DNA of 64,000 nt from Bacillus thuringiensis (lineage in GTDB: Bacteria > Bacillota > Bacilli > Bacillales > Bacillaceae_G): contig NZ_CP012099.1 of the NCBI RefSeq assembly GCF_001182785.1, positions 2,788,501 to 2,852,500 on the forward strand, written 5' to 3'. The notes under the pieces are model-generated. The model worked only from the letters and a program-made list of their open reading frames with translations. It made no database searches and was not told the DNA's origin. Below, piece after piece: positions 1-7,160 of the stretch. Made by a program: the position numbers and the translations under genes. The number at the start of each line of letters is the position of its first letter. Position 1 is the first letter of the stretch.

Positions 1-600
1 TTTTGAAATGACAAATTTCAATTCATACTGTTTATTTACTTTGTATACATATATTTTGTCTTCACCATTCTCTTTAACTGAAGATGGTTTTCCTAATGCT
101 TTTTCAATTGCTTGTAATGTAATCGATTTTAGTTCTGCATGATATGAGCGTACATCAAAAACTTGTGACCCTTTATTAAATCCAAAAACAACATTTTTAT
201 TTGTAAAAGTTGCATATATTCCGTTCCCTGCTTGTTCGGTTTTATTCGCTTTCCCCCATGCTTTTTCTATTTCTTCAATATCCCCTGTATGGGCTCCAAA
301 TGGTACATTAGGTACTTTTCCTTCTTTTGCTAATTCAAACAAATCTTTAACGTGGTTAATCGATTTTTGATTAAATGTTCTATTTTTCGAATCTGGCTCA
401 GTTGATGGTTTTGTTGTTTTTTCATTACTTGGTTTTGCTTCAGGATTTTTCTGTTCTTCTGAAGAATTGCTTTGTTCATTTTTATTATTTTCCAAGGTCG
501 GATTTGTTTCCTTTTTTTCGTCTGTCCCTTTACATGCTGCTAGCGCAAACATGCATGCTAAAGCCAAAAATAACATGACTATTTTCAAATACCCTTTCAT
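1..600 (-). CDS. YjgB-like (DUF4309) lipoprotein, 3' end cut by window
   Basis: The reading frame is open from an ATG at 600 to the window edge, so only the first 200 residues are seen and the C-terminus is missing. The N-terminus is a lipoprotein signal: MKGYLKIV, a hydrophobic stretch and a lipobox-like AACKG, so Cys23 would be lipidated and the protein anchored outside the membrane. A Ser/Asn/Glu/Lys-rich linker follows (about 25-75). The folded part has the pattern of the YjgB/DUF4309 family (FGAHTGDIEEIEKAWGK and GIYATF). A GGGGGTAAA ribosome site lies just upstream, and a second in-frame ATG at 603 is possible. The function of the family is unknown. Confidence 0.75.
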   Translation of the reverse strand, partial: MKGYLKIVMLFLALACMFALAACKGTDEKKETNPTLENNKNEQSNSSEEQKNPEAKPSNEKTTKPSTEPDSKNRTFNQKSINHVKDLFELAKEGKVPNVPFGAHTGDIEEIEKAWGKANKTEQAGNGIYATFTNKNVVFGFNKGSQVFDVRSYHAELKSITLQAIEKALGKPSSVKENGEDKIYVYKVNKQYELKFVISK

Positions 601-625
601 CATTTTACCCCCTATTGCATCTTAT

Positions 626-1471
626 TCATTTCGATAACCAACCCATTACACTACTTTTCAAATTATGTTTGTTCCAAAAAGTCAGTGCTTCATTCTCTCC
701 AAAGGCTTGTACAAAATATGTTACAAGAGCTGTTCCTAAAAAGTAACCAAGTCTGTTATATCCGAAATAACTACCTCCCGATAAACGGAACCATTCTTTC
801 TCTTTTTCATCTGTCCATCCTTCAACATAATCTTGTAAAAAACGTTTCTTTATTTTCTCTTCATTTTCTTTATAATATTGTAGCCATGGATCACCCTCAC
901 TATTATATGAATAGTAAACAGACTCATTTAAATCTTTAACGATTTTTTTTGATAAATAAGTTGCAACACCTTCACGATACAAACTTACCGACGCATCGGT
1001 CCACTCAGCCCTAGTCCAATCCATCCCATTATTTTGTAGCATAACATTATGATATATATGACCTATTTCGTGAGCAGCAATAACACGAAGATGATTCAAA
1101 TCAGGAGATAATTTTTCTGCCGCAAAAAATATGTCTCCAATGATTTCCCTTTCTACAAATGCATTTGAACCAAATCCTCCAACGAATAAATGAAATTTCA
1201 TATTTACATCAAAGTTATATTTATTACGATATTCATTTGTTACCTCTTGAATAATGATTGGTAATGATTCTGCAATAATACGAATATCTTCTATTTTTGC
1301 GGGATATTGTTTAATGGCATTTGAAAGACGTTCTTTCGTTTTAGGACAATGATACTTAAAGTATTCTTCAAATATCTCTGAATGTGAAGTAAAGTATCGA
1401 TTAAGGACTTCTAATTCTAAATCGTCACTTTCCCATAATTTTAAAAAACTTGGAATTATATTGTTAATCAC
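626..1471 (-). CDS. Putative zinc metalloprotease (HEXXH, gluzincin-like)
   Basis: This is a 281-residue protein without a signal peptide. It carries HEIGH at about residues 134-138 and an EG-x-A-x-Y motif about 30 residues later (Glu167), the arrangement of a gluzincin zinc site with two His and one Glu. It resembles the DUF2268/DUF5700-type putative Zn-dependent proteases, whose substrates are unknown. I chose the GTG at 1471 because AAGGAG sits nine bases before it. The in-frame ATG at 1480 abuts the same GGAG and is too close. The protein is probably cytoplasmic. It lies 26 bp upstream of the lipoprotein gene on the same strand, so the two may be cotranscribed. Confidence 0.7.
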   Translation of the reverse strand: MINNIIPSFLKLWESDDLELEVLNRYFTSHSEIFEEYFKYHCPKTKERLSNAIKQYPAKIEDIRIIAESLPIIIQEVTNEYRNKYNFDVNMKFHLFVGGFGSNAFVEREIIGDIFFAAEKLSPDLNHLRVIAAHEIGHIYHNVMLQNNGMDWTRAEWTDASVSLYREGVATYLSKKIVKDLNESVYYSYNSEGDPWLQYYKENEEKIKKRFLQDYVEGWTDEKEKEWFRLSGGSYFGYNRLGYFLGTALVTYFVQAFGENEALTFWNKHNLKSSVMGWLSK

Positions 1472-1570
1472 TGTATTCATCTCCTTATTTAAACCTTCTC
1501 TTCTCAATGATAATATCCTCTATCTATAACTTAAAACATGCTGTCACAACAGCTCCTTGAAACAGAAAAA

Positions 1571-1606
1571 AACCAGTAGGAAGTGATTACTCTTTTCCTA
1601 CTGGTT
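1571..1606 (-). terminator. Intrinsic terminator of the 48-residue small gene
   Basis: A perfect 12-bp stem (AACCAGTAGGAA) has a 12-base loop. On the minus strand a run of T follows it. It starts ten bases past the stop codon of the small minus-strand gene at 1616-1762. Confidence 0.85.
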
Positions 1607-1615
1607 GAAATGAAA

Positions 1616-1762
1616 TTAAACGGTAAATCTTAGTTTCTTAAAAAATGTAGCGATAGCGCTTTTTACAGTTTCAAAATTATAAGCAAATGCATTATCTCCA
1701 CTTAATGATGAAATACATGTTAAACCTGCAGCTTTAATAAAAGCTTTTACATCTACAAGCAT
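1616..1762 (-). CDS. Small protein, 48 residues, unknown
   Basis: This short frame has all the marks of a real gene: ATG, a GGAGG ribosome site eight bases upstream, and its own strong terminator just downstream. The product starts MLVDVKAFIKAAGLTCISS and ends in a basic FFKKLRFTV tail. Its middle is Ser/Gly/Asn-rich. I see no signal peptide or known motif and do not recognise a family. A secreted or bacteriocin-like peptide is conceivable from the size alone, but nothing in the sequence proves it. A bcr1 repeat lies about 110 bp upstream. Confidence 0.6.
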   Translation of the reverse strand: MLVDVKAFIKAAGLTCISSLSGDNAFAYNFETVKSAIATFFKKLRFTV

Positions 1763-1869
1763 AGAATTAGCCTCCATGAATTTAATTATAATCATTATAA
1801 CAGGTGTTTTACGATGCTAACATGAAAGTAATAAATAATCCTACTTAACAAATAAATTTCTATTATTAA

Positions 1870-2014
1870 TTTATCCCGATATTTGCCGGGCAGTAAGATC
1901 CCCACGTGGAAGCAAAGAAGTTAGATGGGGGTAAGGGCTGCCCGTAAAAGCCCGATTGGTAGGGCTAATAATCAGTGGGGATGAACCCCCCCACTGATTA
2001 AAGCTTCACTTTAT
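1870..2014. repeat. bcr1-type repeat element
   Basis: The element is about 145 bp, bounded on both sides by TTTAT (1870-1874 and 2010-2014), the target duplication reported for the B. cereus group bcr1 element. Inside are several GC-rich inverted pairs unlike the AT-rich surroundings: GGGCAG with CTGCCC, ATCCCCA with the ATGGGGG region, and AATCAGTGGGG with CCCCACTGATT. It could fold into a branched RNA. It has no coding capacity and sits between two minus-strand genes. Confidence 0.8.
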
Positions 2015-2049
2015 TTAGCTCAAAGTACACCATTTCAATGTCATATAAA

Positions 2050-2074
2050 AAAGCTGCCCCAAAAGGACAGCTTT
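2050..2074 (-). terminator. Intrinsic terminator
   Basis: The stem AAGCTGTCC with GGGCAGCTT (one mismatch, small loop) is followed by a T run on the minus strand. It lies 12 bp after the stop of the acidic protein gene at 2086. Confidence 0.75.
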
Positions 2075-2085
2075 AAATATGTATA

Positions 2086-2481
2086 TTACACTTCGATTGA
2101 CTTACCGTCTTCAACAATATGATAAAGTAAGTGAGCTAAATGATGAATTGGACCATATTCTTCCTCTTCCTCATCTGTTTCACCTTGGTATTCCAGATCA
2201 TTTAAGTATAGTGCTAAAAATTGATAGTATAGTTTTAAATCAAATCCATAACACGCAGTTGGTTCTTCATGATCTCCTTCATATTGTAACATTAAGTATT
2301 GATCATTTCCTTCTGCATCTTCTGCATCAAAGAATACGAAGAAGCCAACGTTTGTATCTAAATCAAATAAATGACGAGTACCTTTTTCAGTTGCTTTATT
2401 GAAGTCCTCTTCACTTAATTTATGTACTGTTGTCGCTTTTGCATTATCTTCTTGATGGAAATTTACTGTAAATGATTTCAA
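2086..2481 (-). CDS. Acidic cytosolic protein, unknown function
   Basis: The product is a 131-residue acidic soluble protein with a Glu-rich tract (DEEEEEYGP) near residue 110 and no membrane segment. I chose the TTG at 2481, whose product begins MKSFTVNFHQEDN, because GGAGG lies eight bases before it. The ATG further upstream has no ribosome site. The sequence looks like a small globular, possibly protein-binding, cytosolic domain conserved in Bacillus, but I do not recognise a characterised family. It is monocistronic, with its own terminator. Confidence 0.65.
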   Translation of the reverse strand: MKSFTVNFHQEDNAKATTVHKLSEEDFNKATEKGTRHLFDLDTNVGFFVFFDAEDAEGNDQYLMLQYEGDHEEPTACYGFDLKLYYQFLALYLNDLEYQGETDEEEEEYGPIHHLAHLLYHIVEDGKSIEV

Positions 2482-2525
2482 TGCTGACACCTCCTGATTG
2501 TATAATACTAGCATAACATATAAAA

Positions 2526-2553
2526 AGGACTGCTTACAAATGTAAACAGTCCT
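2526..2553 (-). terminator. Intrinsic terminator of the GlsB-like gene
   Basis: A 13-bp stem (AGGACTG-TTACA type, one mismatch) with a tiny loop is followed by T residues on the minus strand. It lies eight bases beyond the stop codon. Confidence 0.85.
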
Positions 2554-2560
2554 GCTACAT

Positions 2561-2803
2561 TCATTTCCGCATTGCTCGTAGTAAAAAACTCACAATGAAG
2601 ATCAAAATAACCGCACCAATTAAAGCAGGAATGATTGCAAATCCGCCTATTACAGGACCGAAACTACCAAGTAATTTCGTACCAATCCAAGAACCGATAA
2701 TACCAGCAATAATATTACCAATTACACCACCTGGTACATCCCTTCCAGTAATTAAGCTTGCAAACCATCCTAATAAACCACCAACGATTAAAGACCAAAT
2801 CAT
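2561..2803 (-). CDS. GlsB/YeaQ/YmgE-family stress-associated membrane protein
   Basis: This is an 80-residue membrane protein with three hydrophobic segments rich in Gly and Ile. It has the family pattern GGLLGWFASLITGRDVPGG, then GNIIAGIIGSWIG. The family (also called transglycosylase-associated protein) is widespread and often induced by general stress; the biochemical role is unknown. The start at 2803 is set by AAAGGAGG nine bases upstream, which excludes a longer nine-residue extension. It is monocistronic with its own terminator. I found no clear sigma-B promoter in the upstream region. Confidence 0.85.
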   Translation of the reverse strand: MIWSLIVGGLLGWFASLITGRDVPGGVIGNIIAGIIGSWIGTKLLGSFGPVIGGFAIIPALIGAVILIFIVSFLLRAMRK

Positions 2804-2982
2804 ATAATAACCTCCTTTATATTTAACCAATCAAAATATAATTAGAAACAATTGCTTACCATTAGTTATGTGACATTTTTCATAAGTTATTCATGCTGCT
2901 CAACTATAAGATTTTTGAGAATAATACACACCGATAAACTATTTTTCGAACTAACGATTTATCCGACTTGTTATTACACACA

Positions 2983-3948
2983 TTAAGGACAATCTGGCTT
3001 CAATATTGTTCGCATAAACTCTTCTTTAAAAGCAGGATAGTTAAAACCAACAGCAATTCTCTGAATCGGCCGATCATCAAACCTTGTTGGTTCAGCTATT
3101 TTTCTAAAGTCAGCTACACTTTGGCCCCTAGTCACATCATTTGTCGTACTAATCCACACTGCCGATTTTTTATATTCGAAAATACTATCATTTATAAACG
3201 AGACAAACGGTAGTAAATCGTGTATAGGACTTCCACCAATACCCGGATATTCTTTTTTATAAAAATTCTCATAATAAAAATCAATCATTGGTTTAATGAG
3301 TTTCGCCTGTCCAGTTCCTTGTTTATCTATTATATTGGCCATTTCAGGCGTAATAAGCGCACCCTGTGTTACATTTAACGGGTATATAGTAGCGTTTTTC
3401 GCATATTTCATAACAATATTTGCTGCAATTGGATCACCATAAAAATTCGCTTCAGATACTGGTGTAACATTACCTGGAAATAGGAAAGCGCCGCCCATTA
3501 TATAATACGAACAAATACGATCCATTATATTTGGATACAATAAAAATAACGTAGCAAGCGTCGTTAGTCTTCCTGTCGCCACAATTATAATATCTTCTGG
3601 ACAAGGTTCGATTAATTTGATTAATTCACAAAAATTTTCTCGTTTACAAATTCTCATCTCAGGTGGAATAATAGGACCTAAACCGTGATCCCCATGGATT
3701 TCAGGGAAAAACAAAGGTTCTTCAGCTGTCATCGGCCTACTCGCACCTTCAATAATTTTCACTTGTGTAGCATAGTACCTTTCTAAAAAATAAACATTTT
3801 CCGTAACGATATCTCGTGATACATTCCCGTACTCTGCAACAATACCTAGAATATCTAATTTACATGTTTTATTTGCATAAATTAACGCTACGGCGTCATC
3901 AATACCAAAGTCTCCAAAAAAGATGATTTTCTTATTAACTATTCTCAC
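2983..3948 (-). CDS. Nucleoside hydrolase family protein with altered Asp motif
   Basis: The 321-residue protein belongs to the inosine/uridine-preferring nucleoside hydrolase fold. That family cleaves ribonucleosides to base and ribose through a Ca-binding DTDPGxDD motif. Here the N-terminal motif reads FGDFGIDDA: the last Asp pair is kept, but the first Asp-Thr is Phe-Gly. Other landmarks are VATGRLTTLA (about 125), EANFYGDPIAA (about 165) and IHDLLPF (about 242). Loss of one Ca ligand suggests changed or lost activity. The start is uncertain, because the GTG at 3948 overlaps the only AGAGGTGAG ribosome site. Nucleoside hydrolases of this type are known in B. cereus group exosporium, but nothing here shows this one is. 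Confidence 0.75.
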   Translation of the reverse strand: MRIVNKKIIFFGDFGIDDAVALIYANKTCKLDILGIVAEYGNVSRDIVTENVYFLERYYATQVKIIEGASRPMTAEEPLFFPEIHGDHGLGPIIPPEMRICKRENFCELIKLIEPCPEDIIIVATGRLTTLATLFLLYPNIMDRICSYYIMGGAFLFPGNVTPVSEANFYGDPIAANIVMKYAKNATIYPLNVTQGALITPEMANIIDKQGTGQAKLIKPMIDFYYENFYKKEYPGIGGSPIHDLLPFVSFINDSIFEYKKSAVWISTTNDVTRGQSVADFRKIAEPTRFDDRPIQRIAVGFNYPAFKEEFMRTILKPDCP

Positions 3949-4025
3949 CTCTCTTCAGCATAATCTACTATTATTATTATGTGAAAAAGACAAGGCGGTG
4001 AAACAGCGCAAACTAAAAAAGCCGC

Positions 4026-4214
4026 CTATTTATTGGCGACTTCAATCTTTTTATAAGACAAATATGCTAGTACATTTTTACTTGAATCGTATTTCGGGTT
4101 ATTTCCTTTTCTTGGCTCTCTCATATGTGTCTTTTCAAATCCAGGAATGTCCGGCATTTTCCCCATAAATTCAAGCATTTCTTCCTCAGTACCTTCAATG
4201 CGTACACGAATCAT
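4026..4214 (-). CDS. YvzF-family (DUF3970) small protein
   Basis: This 62-residue protein starts MIRVRIEGTEEEMLEFMGKM and has a basic C-terminal half. It matches what I recall of the YvzF/DUF3970 family of small Bacillus proteins of unknown function. A GAGGAA ribosome site precedes the ATG. The nearest downstream gene, the nucleoside hydrolase, starts 78 bp away on the same strand. A weak GC-rich inverted pair (AGGCGG/CCGCC) in that gap is followed by TTGTCTTTTT and may act as terminator. Confidence 0.7.
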   Translation of the reverse strand: MIRVRIEGTEEEMLEFMGKMPDIPGFEKTHMREPRKGNNPKYDSSKNVLAYLSYKKIEVANK

Positions 4215-4283
4215 TATAACTATTCCTCAATTCTCAGTTTCTCTGTACTTAGTATATCGTACTTCAGAAAGACTGCAACACAT

Positions 4284-5069
4284 TTATCTTTTTATTGTTT
4301 TACTTTTTTTACATATAAACATAGCCATTTCAGTATAGAACGAATCTACTTTATTATTTTTAAGTTGAATATTAAAATATTCTTTCATTTCGTTTGGTGC
4401 TTTCATCATACATTCTGTTAATTTTTCACGCTTTTGTACAGGGACATCCATCATATTACACCACCAGTCAAAATCAAACTTCTTATCAAAAGTAAGACAT
4501 GACTGCATTTGCAAACCGTTTTTTTCTAATAAAGTAAGCCATTCTGTCTTTTTTAGAGCTCGTTCATGACTTGGGTCCCGCTTTTTTTCTATAAAATTAT
4601 AAAATGTATCATATTCATTATTTTCTGGCGAAACATTATCTATTAAGATGAACAATCCATTATCCTCCAACGTACGATTTACTTCATAAATAAATTGAGC
4701 CGGATTCGTAAAATGATGGGCTGCAATCCGGCATGTAATTGTATCAAAAAAATGGTCTACAAATGGTAAATCCTCTGCGTTTCCTGCTACAAAAGACACA
4801 TTTTCATGACCATTCTGCTTTATAAAACCTTTTGCTTTTTCTAACATCTGTTCTGTTAAATCAAGTGCAACTACTTCTTCAAACATAGGTGCTAACATAT
4901 TCGCAACATGTCCGCCACCAGTAGCAACATCAAGAAGACGATTATTATGGCGAGATTCAACTTGTTGAACTACATGCTGTAAGTCCTGTCCTTTAGCATG
5001 TATTTTACTATTCACATACTTATCTGCATTTCTGCCAAACTGTTTTTTCACAAGTTCTTCTTTACTCAT
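4284..5069 (-). CDS. Class I SAM-dependent methyltransferase (UbiE/YcgJ-like)
   Basis: This is a 261-residue cytosolic protein. Motif I of the Rossmann methyltransferase fold is LLDVATGGGHVANML (about 44-58). It is followed by an acidic end of strand two (VALDLTEQML), a GNAEDLPF motif and the IAAHHF segment typical of Methyltransf_11 proteins. The substrate cannot be told from sequence; relatives methylate quinones, small metabolites or RNA. The ribosome site AAGAAGATGAT is modest. It is transcribed alone on the minus strand between YvzF and a small unknown gene. Confidence 0.8.
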   Translation of the reverse strand: MSKEELVKKQFGRNADKYVNSKIHAKGQDLQHVVQQVESRHNNRLLDVATGGGHVANMLAPMFEEVVALDLTEQMLEKAKGFIKQNGHENVSFVAGNAEDLPFVDHFFDTITCRIAAHHFTNPAQFIYEVNRTLEDNGLFILIDNVSPENNEYDTFYNFIEKKRDPSHERALKKTEWLTLLEKNGLQMQSCLTFDKKFDFDWWCNMMDVPVQKREKLTECMMKAPNEMKEYFNIQLKNNKVDSFYTEMAMFICKKSKTIKR

Positions 5070-5225
5070 ATTATCATCTTCTTTCTATTGTTATTTACAT
5101 ATACGATTCATATAATTATTACAATTCTCTTCATGTATTTTCAAATCCTCTTTTCATCTCACTTCTCATCACATTTACCTAGCATTAAAATAGCATAATT
5201 TTACGTTTTGCTATTAAACAAAAAA

Positions 5226-5250
5226 GGCTACGGGAACTTGTCCCATAACC
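5226..5250 (-). terminator. Intrinsic terminator
   Basis: A ten-base stem GGTTATGGGA with TCCCGTAGCC (wobble pairs) is followed by TTTTTT on the minus strand. It ends the gene at 5262-5633. Confidence 0.8.
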
Positions 5251-5261
5251 TGACTAAATAT

Positions 5262-5633
5262 TTATTGCATTTTTGTTTCTTCGTATATGTCTATATAATA
5301 TAAATCCTCTTTCAACTTCATAATAACATCTACTTCGTTATAAGTAGCCTCACGAGCATGTAAACCTAATTGATCCATGCCAATCCATATCCACCCAGGT
5401 GTATGATATAAAACATCTATGTTAAAATAATCTAATTTAGTAAGCTCCGATGTAATAAATTTATCTTTATTAGCGATTTGTTTATCTAGTAAACCGTATT
5501 CTTTTCCATTTTCAAATAGCGATATAAATTTCCCTACAATCGGATGTTCACGAACGATAAAATGATATTCCTTTTCCTCTACATTTGCCACAATCAAACG
5601 AGAAACAGATAAATCAGCCCCCGAATTCGACAT
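5262..5633 (-). CDS. Uncharacterised 123-residue protein
   Basis: This soluble protein of 123 residues has alternating hydrophobic and charged residues and no signal or membrane segment. Landmarks are YHFIVREHPIVGKFISLFE and a Trp-rich GWIWIGMDQLG near residue 80. I do not recognise a family. AAGGAGGTG lies 13 bases before the ATG, somewhat far but unmistakable. It is monocistronic and has its own terminator. Confidence 0.65.
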   Translation of the reverse strand: MSNSGADLSVSRLIVANVEEKEYHFIVREHPIVGKFISLFENGKEYGLLDKQIANKDKFITSELTKLDYFNIDVLYHTPGWIWIGMDQLGLHAREATYNEVDVIMKLKEDLYYIDIYEETKMQ

Positions 5634-5721
5634 ATTTGTTTATTCACCTCCTTATATAGGTTCCTTCAATATAATAACAAATGAATATTCAAATTAAATT
5701 AATATAATGTAAAAAATAAAA

Positions 5722-5750
5722 AAGCTGACTTCCCTATAGAAATCAGCCTT
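5722..5750 (-). terminator. Intrinsic terminator of a 38-residue ORF
   Basis: The stem GCTGATTT with GAAGTCAGC is followed on the minus strand by a long T/A run. It lies 35 bp past the stop of the small ORF 5785-5901, supporting that ORF as a transcribed unit. Confidence 0.75.
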
Positions 5751-5784
5751 TACAATTTGATCAACTTTATACTTTTACAAATCA

Positions 5785-5901
5785 TTATAATGTTTCTTTT
5801 TCCTCATCATTTCCGGAAACTAAACTTTCTATAGCATCTGCTGTTACTTCCACTACAAATTCACAAATACCTGCTACAACTTCTCCAATTACTTCATCCA
5901 T
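5785..5901 (-). CDS. Small acidic protein, 38 residues
   Basis: This ORF starts ATG (MDEVIGEVVAGICEFVVEV) behind an AAGGGGG ribosome site and ends in an acidic ESLVSGNDEEKETL tail. The body could form one amphipathic helix. Followed by an intrinsic terminator, it has the shape of a true monocistronic small gene. I do not recognise a family. Confidence 0.5.
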   Translation of the reverse strand: MDEVIGEVVAGICEFVVEVTADAIESLVSGNDEEKETL

Positions 5902-6110
5902 CTTTTTACCCCCTTATTTTATGTAACTTATTTGTAGTATAGAAGAAATTGATGAATGTAAACTATCGAAAAAGGTGACATAAACCTTACAGAATTGTAA
6001 GCTCTTTCATCCCTTTACCTCCCCCCTTTGAAACTCCAAGTATTTTTAGAAGACATATAGGCCATCATAATATGAAGCAAGTAATAATCAAGTATCAGGA
6101 GGCGTTTAAT

Positions 6111-6263
6111 ATGTATTACGTAAAATTAATTAAAGGTCAATCATTCTACGCTTTTGATCATCGTTTCTTAGTGTCTGAAGAAGAAAAGGTTTCAGAGAAA
6201 ATTTATAATTACTTACGACGCAATGAATTTTTTGAAGTACGTAAAGAAGAATATTCTGCTTAA
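6111..6263 (+). CDS. YqbF-domain-like small protein
   Basis: This 50-residue protein starts MYYVKLIKGQSFYAFD. That beginning resembles the small YqbF-type domain found alone or fused in Bacillus proteins; the role is unknown. The start is fixed by AGGAGG nine bases before the ATG at 6111; the frame upstream has no ribosome site. A strong hairpin terminator follows directly, so it forms its own transcript. Confidence 0.65.
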   Translation: MYYVKLIKGQSFYAFDHRFLVSEEEKVSEKIYNYLRRNEFFEVRKEEYSA

Positions 6264-6268
6264 TTACA

Positions 6269-6319
6269 AAAAGCATTAAGAAAAATATCATCTTATTGTG
6301 ATATATTCTTGATGCTTTT
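6269..6319 (+). terminator. Intrinsic terminator
   Basis: A long stem of about 20 bp (AAAGCATTAAG with CTTGATGCTTTT) follows the stop of the 50-residue gene and ends in T residues on the plus strand. Confidence 0.85.
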
Positions 6320-6402
6320 ATGTAAATTACTTCTTTTCAACAATTGTTGTGTACTCTATTAAAATATTCTAGTATTTGTCCAAGCTAATTCATCACTGCT
6401 TT

Positions 6403-6411
6403 CATATTTTA
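6403..6411 (+). promoter_or_regulatory. Possible sigma-K -10 element before the exosporium gene
   Basis: CATATTTTA fits the sigma-K -10 pattern CATAnnnTA, as expected for a mother-cell exosporium gene. No good AC -35 is visible at the normal distance, and the implied leader would be very short. This is a weak call. Confidence 0.3.
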
Positions 6412-6432
6412 GTATATGAGGAGGTGACGAAC

Positions 6433-6867
6433 ATGACTCATATCATTGATTACCAAGCTACTCAACCTATTAGTAAAACTGGTGAAACAACTTTTGCAAT
6501 TCCAGCTTCTCCAGATAAAGCAATTCTTGCACAAATTAAATTAAAAATTTCAAGAAGAGACGCACGTAATAATCGTGTGGAATTAATTGCTACAGTTGGA
6601 GTTGAAGGTATAACTGAGATTTCACAAGTTTTATTCCGAATTTTCCGTGATAACGTTGAAATTTTCAATGCACAAGTAGGTATTGAATCAACAGACTCTG
6701 AACAATTCTACGCTCAAACATTTCAAGCTATAGATCAAGATTTAAACTGCGGCACTCATGTATATTCATTAACTGTAGAAAACCTTACTAGTGGTGCAAG
6801 TGCAGAAGTTGTTGGTCCTCTATCTTTTAGCGCTTTAGCTATTGGACAAGAGCGTAAATGTTGCTAA
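6433..6867 (+). CDS. exsC: Exosporium protein, ExsC-like
   Basis: This is a 144-residue protein starting MTHIIDYQATQPISKTGET and ending in CC after GQERK. It is predicted to be nearly all beta-strand (LIATVGVEGITEISQVLFR), with no signal peptide. That fits spore-surface proteins assembled in the mother cell. The sequence matches my memory of exosporium protein C of the B. cereus group. The start is the ATG at 6433, with GGAGGTG seven bases before it; a 19-residue upstream extension has no ribosome site. It is flanked on both sides by terminators and so is monocistronic. Confidence 0.75.
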   Translation: MTHIIDYQATQPISKTGETTFAIPASPDKAILAQIKLKISRRDARNNRVELIATVGVEGITEISQVLFRIFRDNVEIFNAQVGIESTDSEQFYAQTFQAIDQDLNCGTHVYSLTVENLTSGASAEVVGPLSFSALAIGQERKCC

Positions 6868-6898
6868 GTGAAATTAATGTTTAATTTTGTACTTGAGA

Positions 6899-6931
6899 AA
6901 AGCAAGACGTAGTTATACGTTCTTGCTTTTT
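6899..6931 (+). terminator. Intrinsic terminator
   Basis: The stem AAGCAAGACGTA with TACGTTCTTGCTT (one bulge) is followed by TTTTTT, 30 bases after the exosporium gene. Confidence 0.9.
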
Positions 6932-7160
6932 TATATTTATCCTTACTTTCTATTAGCTTTAATCATAATTTTTTGCATTTTGATTCACTTATTTCATCAA
7001 TTAATACATTAAATTTTTGACAAATCAAAAAGATTGAAATCCAATTATGAAACACGTAATATAGACTCTGACTCTAAAAAAGTTCGTATAAAAATACTAC
7101 ATAAATAAGGAGGTTTTATATACGAGTTTTTCATTTTAAAAGACGGAGAGGTTTTATGTT

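Noticed and set aside
1472..1507. Longer N-terminus for the HEXXH protease
   Set aside because: The upstream ATG lacks a ribosome site; GGAG is placed for the GTG at 1471.
2830..2960. Sigma-B promoter for the GlsB-like gene
   Set aside because: No GTTTAA with GGGTAT at the right spacing.
3995..4030. Terminator after the YvzF gene
   Set aside because: Only six base pairs with a 24-base loop; kept only as a remark in the gene entry.
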